Assembly: GCA_007693965.1 (NCBI GenBank)
Contig: RECQ01000046.1
Coordinates: forward strand, 62,001-126,000
Direction: 5' to 3'
DNA from: Phycisphaeraceae bacterium
GTDB taxonomy: Bacteria > Planctomycetota > Phycisphaerae > Phycisphaerales > UBA1924
Length of the DNA: 64,000 nucleotides
Part shown: piece after piece, positions 33,531 through 42,227 of the stretch
Numbering within the stretch: the first letter of the stretch is position 1
Layout: every line of letters starts with the position of its first letter
The notes under the pieces: generated by a model
The model's input: only the letters and a program-made list of their open reading frames with translations
Databases searched by the model: none
Told to the model about the DNA's origin: nothing
Made by a program: the position numbers and the translations under genes

Positions 33531-35848
33531 CGCCTCGCCCTCCTGTCAGGCCTGAGGCGCAGCAGGGTGTGGACGCCGATCGCGGCCACCGCCAGCACGA
33601 GAATCTCGCCCAGCGTGTCCAGCACGCGGAAATCCACAAGAATCACGTTCACAATGTTGTGCCCGTACGCCTTGGGAGCGCTGTTGCGGATGAAGTAGTC
33701 GGAGACGGGCTCATCCACCTGAATCTCGACGGCCAGTAGCACCAGAACCGTCATCATGGCGCCGCCGATCAGAGCGACCAGCATGTCGCGGAGACGCTCG
33801 CGTTTGCCCGAATACGTCGCGAACGCGGGGAGGTGGTAGAAGACGAGAACGAAGAGGATGACGGTCAGCGTCTCGATCGCGAACTGCGTCATGGCGAGGT
33901 CCGGCGCTCCATAGAGCACGTAGATCAGGCCGACGGAGTACCCCACCAGCCCCAGGGCCGCGATGGCGCCGAGCCGCGAGCGCGACACGACAACAATCAG
34001 CGCCCCCACCACGACCAGAATGGCGAGGCCGACCTCGTAGAAATTCGGAATGGTCTGCACGCGAATTTCGGGGACGCCGTGTCGTGCGAAGAGCGTGAAG
34101 CCCACCAGCCCCGCCGTGCTGATGATGAGGATGATCAGGTAATTCCGCAGGTATCCGCTCTGGAGAATGCGCGTCTGGGCCGATGCGATCAGGTTCAGCG
34201 AGGCCATCGCCGCGTCATAGCCGCGGGCAGGCCCGACCGCGTCGATGGGCCCGAGCGCCGCTCCCACGCCGCGAACGCCGGCGCGTCCGAAGTACAGACC
34301 CACGCCGAGCAGAACCGCCAGGGCGCTGAAGCCCAGCGCCGGCGTCAGGCCATGCCACAGGGCCAGCTTCACCTCCGTCTGCTCGCCCAGCACCGATGAC
34401 GCCCCCGCGCCGACGATCGGCCCGGCGAGAAACTGCGGCGCCAGCCCCAGCGCGATGGTGAAGAGCGCCAGGATCGCCGGCCCGGCCTGCATCGCCAGGG
34501 GCGGGTCGTGCGCCTTCTTCGGCGTCTCGAGGTGGGCGCCGATGAAGGGCTTGACCGCGACCAGGATCGCCGCGGCGACGGTCAGCGCCGCCATCGCCAC
34601 ACTCGCGGCGACCAGCCACGTCGAGAATGTCGGCGACTCCAGCGTCGCCTCCAGCAGCACTTCCTTACCGACGAAGCCGAAGAGGGGCGGCAGGCCCGCC
34701 ATAGACACCGCCGCGATGATCGACACCGCTGCCGTCGCGGGCATCAGCCGCACCAGGCCGCCGAGCTTCTCGGTGTTCTTTTCTCCAGTTTCATGGTCGA
34801 TGGTCCCGGCCACCATGAAGAGCGCGCCCTTGTAGAGGGCGTGAGCGAGAATGAAGGCGATGGCCGCCTTCGCCGCCAGCGGCGTGCCGATTCCAAGCAG
34901 CATCACCATCGCGCCGAGGCTGCTGACCGTGGAATAGGCGAGCACGCGTTTGAGCTGGTTGTTCTGCAGGGCCAACCACGCCCCGAGCACCATGGTGACG
35001 GCGCCGAAGATGGAGAGGGCCCAGATCCACGAGTCGGTTCCCCCCAGCGTGGGGTGCATGCGTGCGAGGATATAGACGCCTGCCTTCACCATCGTCGAGG
35101 AGTGCAGGTAGGCGCTGACGGGCGTCGGCGCCTCCATGGCGTTGGGGAGCCAGAAGTGGAATGGGAACTGGGCTGATTTCGTGAAAGCGCCGGCGAGGAC
35201 CAGAATCAGGATTGGCGTGTACAGCGCGTGCTCGCGCAGGACGTCGCCGGATGCGAGAATTTCGCTCAGCTCCCAGCTTCCGCTCGCGATCCCCATGAGG
35301 ACCAGACCGGCCAGCAGCGCCAGGCCGCCGGCGCCGGTGACCAGCAGCGCCTGCAGCGCCGCCTTGCGGGCCGCGGTCCGCCGGTGATCGAAGCCGATCA
35401 GCAGGTACGACGAAATACTGGTCAATTCCCAGAAGACGAAGATGGCGATGAGGTTGTCCGCAAGGACCAGCCCCAGCATGGACGCCATGAAGAGAATGAG
35501 GAAGCAGTAGAAGCGCCCGATCTGGTGATGACCATGCAGATAGGCGCCGGCGTAGGCGACGATCAGGGCGCCGATGCCGCAGATCAGCAGCGCGAAGAGA
35601 AGCGCGAGCCCATCAAGGCGCATGGTGAGGGCGATGTCGATGCTTGGGGCCCATCGCAGGGCTGCTTCAAGCGTCTCGCCGCGGGCGACGGCGGGGATCT
35701 GCGTGGCGAACCAGGCGAAGAGGGACGCGGGGCCGAGCGCCAGGAGCAGGCCGGTCCAGCCCCGCACGAAGCGTTGGACCGTGGGCGCCAGCGCCGAAAG
35801 GGCGACAAGGAGGAAGACGGAGAAGATCAGGCCGACGGCGCCATCCAT
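33527..35848 (-). CDS. mnhA: Na+/H+ antiporter subunit A, NuoL-like with C-terminal MbhD/MbhE-like extension
   Basis: About 773 residues. The NuoL-like body has [17 protein letters not shown] near residue 135 with its conserved Glu, and [20 protein letters not shown] followed by [13 protein letters not shown] with the channel Lys near residue 235. The last 190 residues contain the extra helices found in Mrp[21 protein letters not shown] then [20 protein letters not shown] (MbhD-like), and [20 protein letters not shown] (MbhE-like). It is the first mrp gene of the operon. The ATG at 35848 gives the usual N-terminal helix; a GTG at 35893 is an alternative. No Shine-Dalgarno is seen at either. 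Confidence 0.94.
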   Translation of the reverse strand: MDGAVGLIFSVFLLVALSALAPTVQRFVRGWTGLLLALGPASLFAWFATQIPAVARGETLEAALRWAPSIDIALTMRLDGLALLFALLICGIGALIVAYAGAYLHGHHQIGRFYCFLILFMASMLGLVLADNLIAIFVFWELTSISSYLLIGFDHRRTAARKAALQALLVTGAGGLALLAGLVLMGIASGSWELSEILASGDVLREHALYTPILILVLAGAFTKSAQFPFHFWLPNAMEAPTPVSAYLHSSTMVKAGVYILARMHPTLGGTDSWIWALSIFGAVTMVLGAWLALQNNQLKRVLAYSTVSSLGAMVMLLGIGTPLAAKAAIAFILAHALYKGALFMVAGTIDHETGEKNTEKLGGLVRLMPATAAVSIIAAVSMAGLPPLFGFVGKEVLLEATLESPTFSTWLVAASVAMAALTVAAAILVAVKPFIGAHLETPKKAHDPPLAMQAGPAILALFTIALGLAPQFLAGPIVGAGASSVLGEQTEVKLALWHGLTPALGFSALAVLLGVGLYFGRAGVRGVGAALGPIDAVGPARGYDAAMASLNLIASAQTRILQSGYLRNYLIILIISTAGLVGFTLFARHGVPEIRVQTIPNFYEVGLAILVVVGALIVVVSRSRLGAIAALGLVGYSVGLIYVLYGAPDLAMTQFAIETLTVILFVLVFYHLPAFATYSGKRERLRDMLVALIGGAMMTVLVLLAVEIQVDEPVSDYFIRNSAPKAYGHNIVNVILVDFRVLDTLGEILVLAVAAIGVHTLLRLRPDRRARR

Positions 35849-35980
35849 AGCAAGGTCGGAGAGGGGAATACCCGGGGAGTTCGCCGCGCACACCGGCCCT
35901 TCCGGGGCGTGGTTGAAGGATCCATCGGCTCGCGCAGGTCCGAAACATTCGCGGATCCGGCGGATTCTGCGCGGCGGGGG

Positions 35981-37465
35981 CTAGACGTTGGTCTCCCCGG
36001 CCCTGGTCAGGCCGAGCTTGAAGAGGATCGGGCCCACCAGCTCGTGGATCGCGATCATCGCCAGCGTGAGGTTGAAGATGTTGTCGGCGAAGGGCTGGCC
36101 GGGGAAAGACCGCTGGATCACGGAGGCCAGCGCAAGCGACACACCCGCCTGAGAGACGAAGCACGTCCACACCCATTTGCCGGCGGGATCCTCCAGACCA
36201 GAGATTTTCCGGCCAGCGTGGGAGCCGATCGCGATCATGAGGGCCCGAAGTCCGACGAGCAGCGCCGCCGCCATCCACAGGTCGCTGAGAACGCCGAGAT
36301 CCACCTTGGCGCCGGCGAGGGCGAAGAAGACGCAGTACACGGGCAGACTGAGCTGCTCGACGCTGCCGAAGAGCGGCTCGCTGCTCTCGGGCCAGACATT
36401 CTGCATCAGCATCCCCGCCACCAGGGCCACGATGAGCGGCTCGAGCCCCAGCGCTCCGCTGAGCAGCGCGATGCCGAAGCATGTCAGCACCACGAAGATG
36501 TCCAGGTGAGCGTTGACCGCGTGCACGTACCACGCCAGGAAGAGTCCGACCACCGCCCCCACCACCAGCGAGCCGCCGAGGTGAATGGCGATGTACACGG
36601 GGAGGCTCTGGCGCACGGGCGCGCCGTCGTCAGCGATTGCGACAGGCCGTTCGGGATCGCCCTCCGCGGCCTCCGCGGCCGCTGTGTGACTGACGTCGGC
36701 GCCCGCATCAAGGTGCACAGCCGCCGGTGTCGTCGCTCCCTTCTCGGCGTCGAGATCGCGCAGGATGGGTCCGCCGATCGAGATCACCAGCGCAAAGAGC
36801 ACGATGAGCACCAAATCGAGACAGACGATCACCGAGAGGGCCGTCTGGGTGAGCGGGCCCCTCGCCTTCATCTCGGTGATGACGGCGATGACCACCGCCG
36901 GCGAGCCGGACGCCGCAACGAGCGCCACCATCAACGCCACGATGATCATGGGCGTCACGCTCTCGAAATCGACAAGCTCCATCGGGCGCATGATGAAGAA
37001 CATTGCGATCGTCACCCCCGCCAGCACCAGCGTGGTGACGGAGGCGGTGAAGGCGAGCACGGTGCGGTAATGCTTTCGCAGGAAACTGAGATGCATCTCG
37101 CCGCCGGCCGTGAGCGCGATGAGGGCGATGGCCAGGTCGTTGACCAGTCCAAGATGCAGAACGTGTTCGCGCGACACCATCGCCAGTGCGCTCGGCCCCA
37201 CGATCAGGCCGAAGACCAGGTAGCCGGAGATCTTGGGCAGCCCCGCCGCCTTGAAGAGCCGCCCGAAGAGCCACGATCCCAGCAGCAGAAGCCCCAGACT
37301 CGTGCCCGAGCCCATAAGCCCCGGGGGCAGCTCGGACGCCACATCTCCCAGCGCGTCGGTGAACTGTCCCTCCCCCGCACCACTCATCGCGGCCAGCGCC
37401 CGCACCAGGTGCACGAAGATCAGCAGCGCCCCCACCGCCAGGAAGATCCGCGCCAGACGCATCAT
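35981..37465 (-). CDS. CPA2-family cation:proton antiporter (Kef/NapA-like)
   Basis: A 494-residue membrane protein with the Na_H_exchanger fold. The GLPKISGYLVFGLIVGPSAL motif lies near residue 78 and an LDLVLIVLFALVISIGGPIL helix near residue 220. An acidic/Ala-rich cytoplasmic insert occupies about residues 240-295, then LSLPVYCVFFALAGAKVDLG follows near residue 380. It lacks TrkA-N/RCK domains. Its ATG overlaps the stop of the next antiporter-like gene upstream, so the two are coupled and could form a heteromeric transporter. Ion specificity (Na+ or K+) is not readable. Confidence 0.88.
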   Translation of the reverse strand: MMRLARIFLAVGALLIFVHLVRALAAMSGAGEGQFTDALGDVASELPPGLMGSGTSLGLLLLGSWLFGRLFKAAGLPKISGYLVFGLIVGPSALAMVSREHVLHLGLVNDLAIALIALTAGGEMHLSFLRKHYRTVLAFTASVTTLVLAGVTIAMFFIMRPMELVDFESVTPMIIVALMVALVAASGSPAVVIAVITEMKARGPLTQTALSVIVCLDLVLIVLFALVISIGGPILRDLDAEKGATTPAAVHLDAGADVSHTAAAEAAEGDPERPVAIADDGAPVRQSLPVYIAIHLGGSLVVGAVVGLFLAWYVHAVNAHLDIFVVLTCFGIALLSGALGLEPLIVALVAGMLMQNVWPESSEPLFGSVEQLSLPVYCVFFALAGAKVDLGVLSDLWMAAALLVGLRALMIAIGSHAGRKISGLEDPAGKWVWTCFVSQAGVSLALASVIQRSFPGQPFADNIFNLTLAMIAIHELVGPILFKLGLTRAGETNV

Positions 37466-38763
37466 GACGATCCCTCCCCGGCGCCCGATTGCGCCGAGGC
37501 GACATCCTGAGACCCCGAGGGCGCATCGGTGACGCCGGATGATTTCGAAAGCGTGAGCAGCAGCGGCAGCACCTCAGAGGTCAGCCCCGCCAGCAGCACC
37601 ACGGTGAGCATTTTCTGATGCAGCGGCGTGGGATCGGAAATGACCAGCCCCAGCCCCAGCGCCATCGCCATCGGCGCCTGCCGCACCGGCGCGATGAAGA
37701 GCGGCGAGCCCACCGGCTCACTGAGCGGCCTGATGCCGACGCGGAAGATCCACGGCTTCAGGATGAGGCGCAGGATCGCAATCGACATCGCCAGCCCCAG
37801 GCCCCAGATCCCGATCGCGGGATCGATCAACATCCCGGCCAGCATCGCCAGCAGCACCGCCATCACGTGCTCGGCCCGCAGAATGAACCGCTCAAACATC
37901 CGCAGGGCCGGCCCGCCCAGATTCGCGATCACGACCCCCGCCAGCATGGCGGTGAAGAGGGCCGATGTGGCCAGGTCCGCCGCAATCCCCGCCACGAGCG
38001 CCACCAGCCCGAGAAAGACCGCCAGCAGTTCGGCCCGGCTCCGTCCGGCCAGGCGCAGCGCGTACCTGCCGAGGATGCCGAGCGTCACCGCCATCGCCAG
38101 CGACATTGCGAGCTTGGCGCCGGCGCCGAACCAGTCGAGCACGAGCTGGCCGCTCGCCGGATCGCGCGCCACGGGCTTGGAGATGAGTCCGAAGAGGGTG
38201 ATGGCCGCGATGGCGCCGAGCGCACCCCCGCCGCGCACGAAGACGGCGAGGCGGGCCGAGTCGAGCGACCGGCTGATGCGCATGGAGCGCGTCTCCATCG
38301 TCCAGCCGATCGCCGCCGCGCCGATGATCAGCGCGGGCATGACGCGCCAGGCGGCGCCTTCGGTCCCCGGGGCGCCGACGCTGCTGATCCACAGGGCCGC
38401 CGCGACCCAGCCCAGAAAGCCGAAGACAACGGCGCTGACCAGCACATCAATCGTCGCAAGGCGCCACAGGGCTCGCGGCAGGGTCGCGAATAACTCGCGG
38501 CGCGCCTGCAGGCCCACCATCAGGCCGATCCACCCCAGGCAGATCATGATCAGGGGCGACGAGCGGAGCAGCGTCTCGCGCTCCAGAGCGCCCAGCCCGC
38601 TCTCACCAAGAAGCGCACCGGCGGCGATCGCCAGCCACCCGCCGCTGAGCAGCATCCCGAACATGCGGCTGCGCCGAAGCCGATACGTCATGGGGCTGCT
38701 CGCAACCAGCGCGAGGATCGCCAGCACCAGGATCGTCAGGAAAAAGCGCTCCGTCTGCCCCAT
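37462..38763 (-). CDS. CPA2-like membrane protein, partner of the adjacent antiporter
   Basis: A 433-residue protein with about 12 hydrophobic helices. The arrangement (a GWLAIAAGALLGESGLGALE segment near residue 40, an ATSALFTAMLAGVVIANLGG helix near residue 265, and HVMAVLLAMLAGMLIDPAIG near residue 295) parallels Na_H_exchanger proteins, but the classic antiporter motifs are weak, so it may be a degenerate or regulatory paralogue. It overlaps the antiporter at 35981. The ATG at 38763 (MGQTERFFLTIL) gives the first helix; the longer frame adds 28 polar residues. Confidence 0.7.
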   Translation of the reverse strand: MGQTERFFLTILVLAILALVASSPMTYRLRRSRMFGMLLSGGWLAIAAGALLGESGLGALERETLLRSSPLIMICLGWIGLMVGLQARRELFATLPRALWRLATIDVLVSAVVFGFLGWVAAALWISSVGAPGTEGAAWRVMPALIIGAAAIGWTMETRSMRISRSLDSARLAVFVRGGGALGAIAAITLFGLISKPVARDPASGQLVLDWFGAGAKLAMSLAMAVTLGILGRYALRLAGRSRAELLAVFLGLVALVAGIAADLATSALFTAMLAGVVIANLGGPALRMFERFILRAEHVMAVLLAMLAGMLIDPAIGIWGLGLAMSIAILRLILKPWIFRVGIRPLSEPVGSPLFIAPVRQAPMAMALGLGLVISDPTPLHQKMLTVVLLAGLTSEVLPLLLTLSKSSGVTDAPSGSQDVASAQSGAGEGSS

Positions 38764-38872
38764 GTTGAATTCCAGAGAATCGATGCGAGCGCAGCTTCCG
38801 GCGCATCGCGACATGAACGTTACTGGTGTGCTCCGGCCCCGGCGCAAAGGATTGGGCAGCGCCCCTTCGCCG

Positions 38873-39253
38873 TCACGAGTCGTCTCCCGCGCGCTTCAGG
38901 CCGCAGATGCGATCGACCGGCGTCGTGAAAGCAATCGGACGCTCGTTGGGTTCGAGTTCGTCAAGCAGGTATCGAAAGGCCTCGCCGGCCTGCTTGGATG
39001 TGGTGAGGGAGAGCACAACGCGGCTTCCTGTGTGCTCCGGTATCAGCGATGCAAGCCCGGCGAAGATGGGCATGTCCTCGCGCAGGATCGCGCCCATGCC
39101 CTTGGTTTCGATGACGGTGGCGCCGGTCACCCCGATGTCCAGCAGCGCGGTGATGAGGTCGTCCAGCATCGCGGGGTTGGAGGCGATCATCACCAGCAGC
39201 ACGCGATCGGATCCGTCGCGAACGCCGGAGGCGGAGGCGACGCTCTCAGCCAT
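38873..39253 (-). CDS. PII-like small signalling protein
   Basis: A 126-residue protein with an alternating beta-alpha-beta pattern like PII/CutA ferredoxin-fold trimers: RVLLVMIASNPAMLDDLITA near residue 17, LLDIGVTGATVIETKGMGAI near residue 37, RVVLSLTTSKQAGEAFRYLL near residue 78. The ETKGMG segment sits where the PII T-loop begins. It overlaps the EIIA-type gene by eight bases and lies at the head of the antiporter block. Carbon- or ion-sensing PII paralogues often regulate the transporter encoded beside them, but that role is inferred. No uridylylation tyrosine motif is seen. Confidence 0.65.
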   Translation of the reverse strand: MAESVASASGVRDGSDRVLLVMIASNPAMLDDLITALLDIGVTGATVIETKGMGAILREDMPIFAGLASLIPEHTGSRVVLSLTTSKQAGEAFRYLLDELEPNERPIAFTTPVDRICGLKRAGDDS

Positions 39254-39722
39254 GAGAACGATCCTCCTTCACCAGCGTTTCGTGTAGCTGCCGCTCATCC
39301 TCGACGGCGCGGAGCCGTTCCAGCGCCCCGGGCCCCCGCGCGATCCGCGCCAGCCGCGCCAGCAGCCGCACGTGCTCCCAGGGTCGACCCGAGTCGCCGA
39401 ACATGGCGAAGACCAGATCTATCTCCGGGCTCTGCACCGAGCTGCCCTCGTTGCGAAAGGAGACGGGCGGGGAGACCCGCGCCGCCACCACCACGGTGGA
39501 CTTGATGCCCGGCAGCATGGCATGGGGAAAGGCGACGCCTTCGGGGGTTACGGTCGCCATCTGGGCCTCACGGGTCCGCAGCGCTTCGGCGAGGGTCGCG
39601 GCGTCGAAGCCCTCCATGGCCTCCGCCGCAACCTCGGCGAGACGGGTCAGCAATGCGTCCCGGTCCGAGGTGTCGCGGAGAAAGAGGACCTGCTCTGGTT
39701 TGAGATATGGCTCAAGGCGCAT
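39246..39722 (-). CDS. PTS EIIA (fructose/Ntr-type) domain protein
   Basis: A 158-residue PTS_EIIA type 2 domain: LTRLAEVAAEAMEGFDAATL then EALRTREAQMATVTPEGVAF, and the phospho-acceptor His in VAFPHAMLPGI near residue 67. A VFAMFGDSGRPWEHVRLLAR strand-helix follows. No EIIB/EIIC genes occur here. Stand-alone EIIA proteins regulate K+ or Na+ transport and nitrogen metabolism rather than importing sugar, which fits its place at the head of the antiporter operon. The ATG at 39722 was chosen; the longer frame adds a non-conserved N-terminus. Confidence 0.82.
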   Translation of the reverse strand: MRLEPYLKPEQVLFLRDTSDRDALLTRLAEVAAEAMEGFDAATLAEALRTREAQMATVTPEGVAFPHAMLPGIKSTVVVAARVSPPVSFRNEGSSVQSPEIDLVFAMFGDSGRPWEHVRLLARLARIARGPGALERLRAVEDERQLHETLVKEDRSHG

Positions 39723-39830
39723 GGTGAATCCGATAGATGATCTCGACGATACCAGACCCGGACCGTCAGCGGCGTCCATCGGGCGTGAGTTGAGCGGCGA
39801 GCCGGTCTGGGCTTAGAATAAGGAATGTTC

Positions 39831-40610
39831 ATGCAGCTTCGGCGACCCATCCTGAACTTTCTCAAACGTGTTTCACTGGCTGTATGCGCCCTCGGGTTCG
39901 TGCTTCCACTCGTCGGGTGCGATCCCGGCGAGCCGCCGGATGAGCGCCTCACCCTTCGGATCTTCGTCACCAGGGATCTCGAAAATGTGGTCCACGATCT
40001 GAGGCCCCTCTACCTGCAGGACCATCCCGATGTTCGTATCGAATTCTCCGGCGGGGAAACCCAGTCGCTGGCGCTCCAGGCCGCCGCGGGCGATAAGCCG
40101 GACCTGCTCATCACCAACGATGGGGAAGTGTTCAACAACATGATCCCGCCGGCAAGCAGCGTCGATCCATGCCTGGCGGATGACATGGTCGTCATCTCCT
40201 CCGATGCGGACGCGGACATGGCCGAATTCACCACCGGCGCCGATCCCGTCGCGATCGTCATGGAAAGCGCGCCCGCCGGCGCGGAGACCAGGCTTGCCCT
40301 GCAAGTGATCGACGCCTGGACCAGCGTGGAGTTGCGGGCCCAGCGCTCGCAGACCGTCGCGGATGTGATCTCGCGCGTGCAGGCCGGTGATATCCGCTTC
40401 GGCGTTGTCTACACCTCTTCGGTGGCCGCCGCTGACGATGACGTGCATGTCGTGGGCGTGCTGCGGATGCCCAACGGAGCGGCGCTGACCTACTACGCCG
40501 GCGCCTTCTCGGACGAGGGACGGGCTTTCTCCAACTGGATGCGGTCCAGCCCTGAAGCTGCGCGAATCGCAGAACAGGCCGGCTTCCGGGTCGTCGAGCC
40601 CTCCCGCTGA
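39831..40610 (+). CDS. ModA-like extracellular substrate-binding lipoprotein
   Basis: A 259-residue protein with a signal peptide ending in LPLVGC (lipobox Cys near residue 26). The layout of the mature part is that of type 2 periplasmic binding proteins for molybdate/tungstate or anions: TLRIFVTRDLENVVHDLRPL, then FSGGETQSLALQAAAGDKPD and LLITNDGEVFNNM, and finally GAALTYYAGAFSDEGRAFSN. No modB/modC follows, so the ligand is unproven. AAGGA lies six bases before the ATG at 39831, supporting it over the ATG at 39825. Confidence 0.75.
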   Translation: MQLRRPILNFLKRVSLAVCALGFVLPLVGCDPGEPPDERLTLRIFVTRDLENVVHDLRPLYLQDHPDVRIEFSGGETQSLALQAAAGDKPDLLITNDGEVFNNMIPPASSVDPCLADDMVVISSDADADMAEFTTGADPVAIVMESAPAGAETRLALQVIDAWTSVELRAQRSQTVADVISRVQAGDIRFGVVYTSSVAAADDDVHVVGVLRMPNGAALTYYAGAFSDEGRAFSNWMRSSPEAARIAEQAGFRVVEPSR

Positions 40611-40839
40611 GAGCTGCTGGAGGACGCCCTCCGTCCGCAGAGAGGGCCTGCTCCTGCTGGTCGGAATCTCCCTCCTGTGCCGCGTCCGGGCACTGGCGGC
40701 CTCAGGGCCCCTCGGTGAGTTGGCCAGCGCTGCGCCGCCCCCAATTTCCAGAAAATTCAACGCTTTCGCCGGTACAATGCCGCAAGACAGCATCGCAGAT
40801 TCCCAAAGAATCGACGCACCCCCTGTGGAGGTTTTGGCC

Positions 40840-41076
40840 ATGGATCTCGCGCTTGCGACCGGCATTTTCGAATCGCGGAATTTCCTGTTCCTTATCGGAG
40901 GCGTCATCGCGCTGGTGTGGATCGTGGCGGCGTCGCTGGAGACCATCATCTCGACGCGGTCGCGGGAGCGCACCAAGCGAGAGGTGGCGGCGTACGTCGC
41001 AGAGGGCTCCATCAAGCCGGAGGACGCCGTGCGCATCCTCAACACGGAGCACAAGAAGATCAGCGATTACCTCTGA
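40840..41076 (+). CDS. Small single-helix membrane protein, AAYxAEGSI family, member 1
   Basis: A 78-residue protein: a short N-terminus, one transmembrane helix (FLFLIGGVIALVWIVAASLE), a basic juxtamembrane stretch and the C-terminal motif KREVAAYVAEGSIKPEDAVR. GGAGG eight bases before the ATG at 40840 supports this start. The motif is shared with the next two genes. No family name was recognised; the C-terminal part resembles SHOCT-like domains (short amphipathic helix, G-x-I turn, acidic helix), which would imply oligomerisation or partner binding. It is the first of three closely spaced genes, 21 bases before the second. Confidence 0.82.
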   Translation: MDLALATGIFESRNFLFLIGGVIALVWIVAASLETIISTRSRERTKREVAAYVAEGSIKPEDAVRILNTEHKKISDYL

Positions 41077-41097
41077 GCGCAGGCCCCCGGCGCCTGA

Positions 41098-41331
41098 ATG
41101 CGAGCAGTCATGGAAGCCATCGAAACCATCATGAACTCCAGATCGTTCTTCTTCCTCGTCATCGGGGCGATCGCGATCGTGGCGATCCTCGGCGGCATCC
41201 TGGAGAGCATTCTGCGCACGCGGGCCCAGGAGCGGAGCCGTCGCGAGATCGCCGCCTACATCGCAGAGGGCTCCATCACGCCGGAGCAGGGCGAGCGGTT
41301 GATGAAGTCCACGCCGAAGAAGTCCTGCTGA
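41098..41331 (+). CDS. Small single-helix membrane protein, AAYxAEGSI family, member 2
   Basis: A 77-residue protein with the same plan as its neighbours: a transmembrane helix near residues 18-38 (FFFLVIGAIAIVAILGGILE) and the motif RREIAAYIAEGSITPEQGER near residues 48-67, ending in a lysine-rich tail. The start at 41098 could instead be the ATG at 41110. Neither has a strong Shine-Dalgarno, and coupling to the preceding gene is likely. Function unknown. Confidence 0.82.
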   Translation: MRAVMEAIETIMNSRSFFFLVIGAIAIVAILGGILESILRTRAQERSRREIAAYIAEGSITPEQGERLMKSTPKKSC

Positions 41332-41344
41332 TGGAGGTCGGACT

Positions 41345-41635
41345 ATGGACAAACTGATCGAAGCGATCGCGGAAGACCCCTCGATGTTCGTCAACGTGCT
41401 GTTTGCCCTCTCGTCGATCGTCATCATCGGCGCGACCATCGTTCTGTGCATGCGCATCGGACTGAAGATGAAGCGCGAGCAGGAGATCTCGCGACGCGAG
41501 ATCGCCGCGTACGTCGCGGAGGGCTCGATCAGCGCCGAGGACGCCGAGTCGCTGCTCCAGCCGCGCCCGTGGTTCTCGCGGGGAAAGACCGCGGAGAAGA
41601 TCAAGGAGGCGTGCCGGGGGCTCGGCGGCCTCTGA
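41345..41635 (+). CDS. Small single-helix membrane protein, AAYxAEGSI family, member 3
   Basis: A 96-residue protein, the longest of the three, with a helix near residues 15-35 (MFVNVLFALSSIVIIGATIV) and the motif SRREIAAYVAEGSISAEDAE near residues 49-68. A basic/amphipathic C-terminal extension of about 25 residues (KTAEKIKEACRGLGGL) is absent from the others. GGAGG lies nine bases before the ATG at 41345. The gene ends 38 bases before the convergent gene at 41674. Function unknown. Confidence 0.83.
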   Translation: MDKLIEAIAEDPSMFVNVLFALSSIVIIGATIVLCMRIGLKMKREQEISRREIAAYVAEGSISAEDAESLLQPRPWFSRGKTAEKIKEACRGLGGL

Positions 41636-41673
41636 CCGCCGCGGCGGCGCACGCCGAACGCGGGGCGCTCCAC

Positions 41674-42069
41674 TCACATTAAAACGTCGATCATGTTGCC
41701 CAGCGTCGAGCGCGATCGCACCTGGTAGGTCTGCTCGACCCGGATCCGCTTCGTGATCTCGCGCGTGGGTGAGACATCCGCCAGCCGCGGACCCGGGCGG
41801 TCGCTCCGGTCGCTGCGGTGCGGCTCATGCGTCTCGTGGCGAAGCGGAGATTCGGTCCCGGACCGATCGGCGCCGGCCGGGGACTTCTCTGCGGCTCGCG
41901 CGTGCTCTTTCCTCAGGAATTCGGCGAAGAGGAGCCTGCCGTCCCATCGCGCCGGGGCCGGACGATCCACGCCCGCATCCTGGCCCCTGCACGGCGGCTC
42001 GATGCGCCGGGGGCGATCGCCGCAACGGGCGCCCGGGTTCGGTTCTGGCGTGTATGACTCGATCTGCAC
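41674..42069 (-). CDS. Hypothetical protein with conserved-looking C-terminus
   Basis: The frame opens farther upstream (to 42222) but becomes convincingly coding from about 42069, where a GTG would start VQIESYTPEPNPGARCGDRP. From there to the TGA at 41674 nearly all third codon positions are G or C. The C-terminus EITKRIRVEQTYQVRSRSTL then GNMIDVLM looks helical and constrained; the middle is polar and Arg/Pro-rich. No domain was recognised and no Shine-Dalgarno precedes the GTG, so the start is a guess. It lies divergently next to queA and convergent to the small membrane protein trio. Confidence 0.5.
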   Translation of the reverse strand: MQIESYTPEPNPGARCGDRPRRIEPPCRGQDAGVDRPAPARWDGRLLFAEFLRKEHARAAEKSPAGADRSGTESPLRHETHEPHRSDRSDRPGPRLADVSPTREITKRIRVEQTYQVRSRSTLGNMIDVLM

Positions 42070-42227
42070 GCCTGATATGGAGTAAAACCGGCGCCGCCCC
42101 GGCGAGGGCCCGCGGGTCCGGAAAGATCCGCAGCCATCGCACCCGTTCCCGCACGCTCCCCACGACGCCGCAGACCGACCGAAAACACGTCGCGGAATGA
42201 CCACACGCCGTGTTGCATCCACGCATC

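Noticed and set aside
35228-37510. Plus-strand frame of 760 codons across the antiporter genes
   Set aside because: The opposite strand encodes clear multi-helix transporters; the plus-strand product is an implausible Glu/Arg/His-rich string.
37628-39505. Plus-strand frame of 625 codons across the second CPA2-like gene, PII-like and EIIA genes
   Set aside because: It covers several well-formed minus-strand genes and has no recognisable domain.
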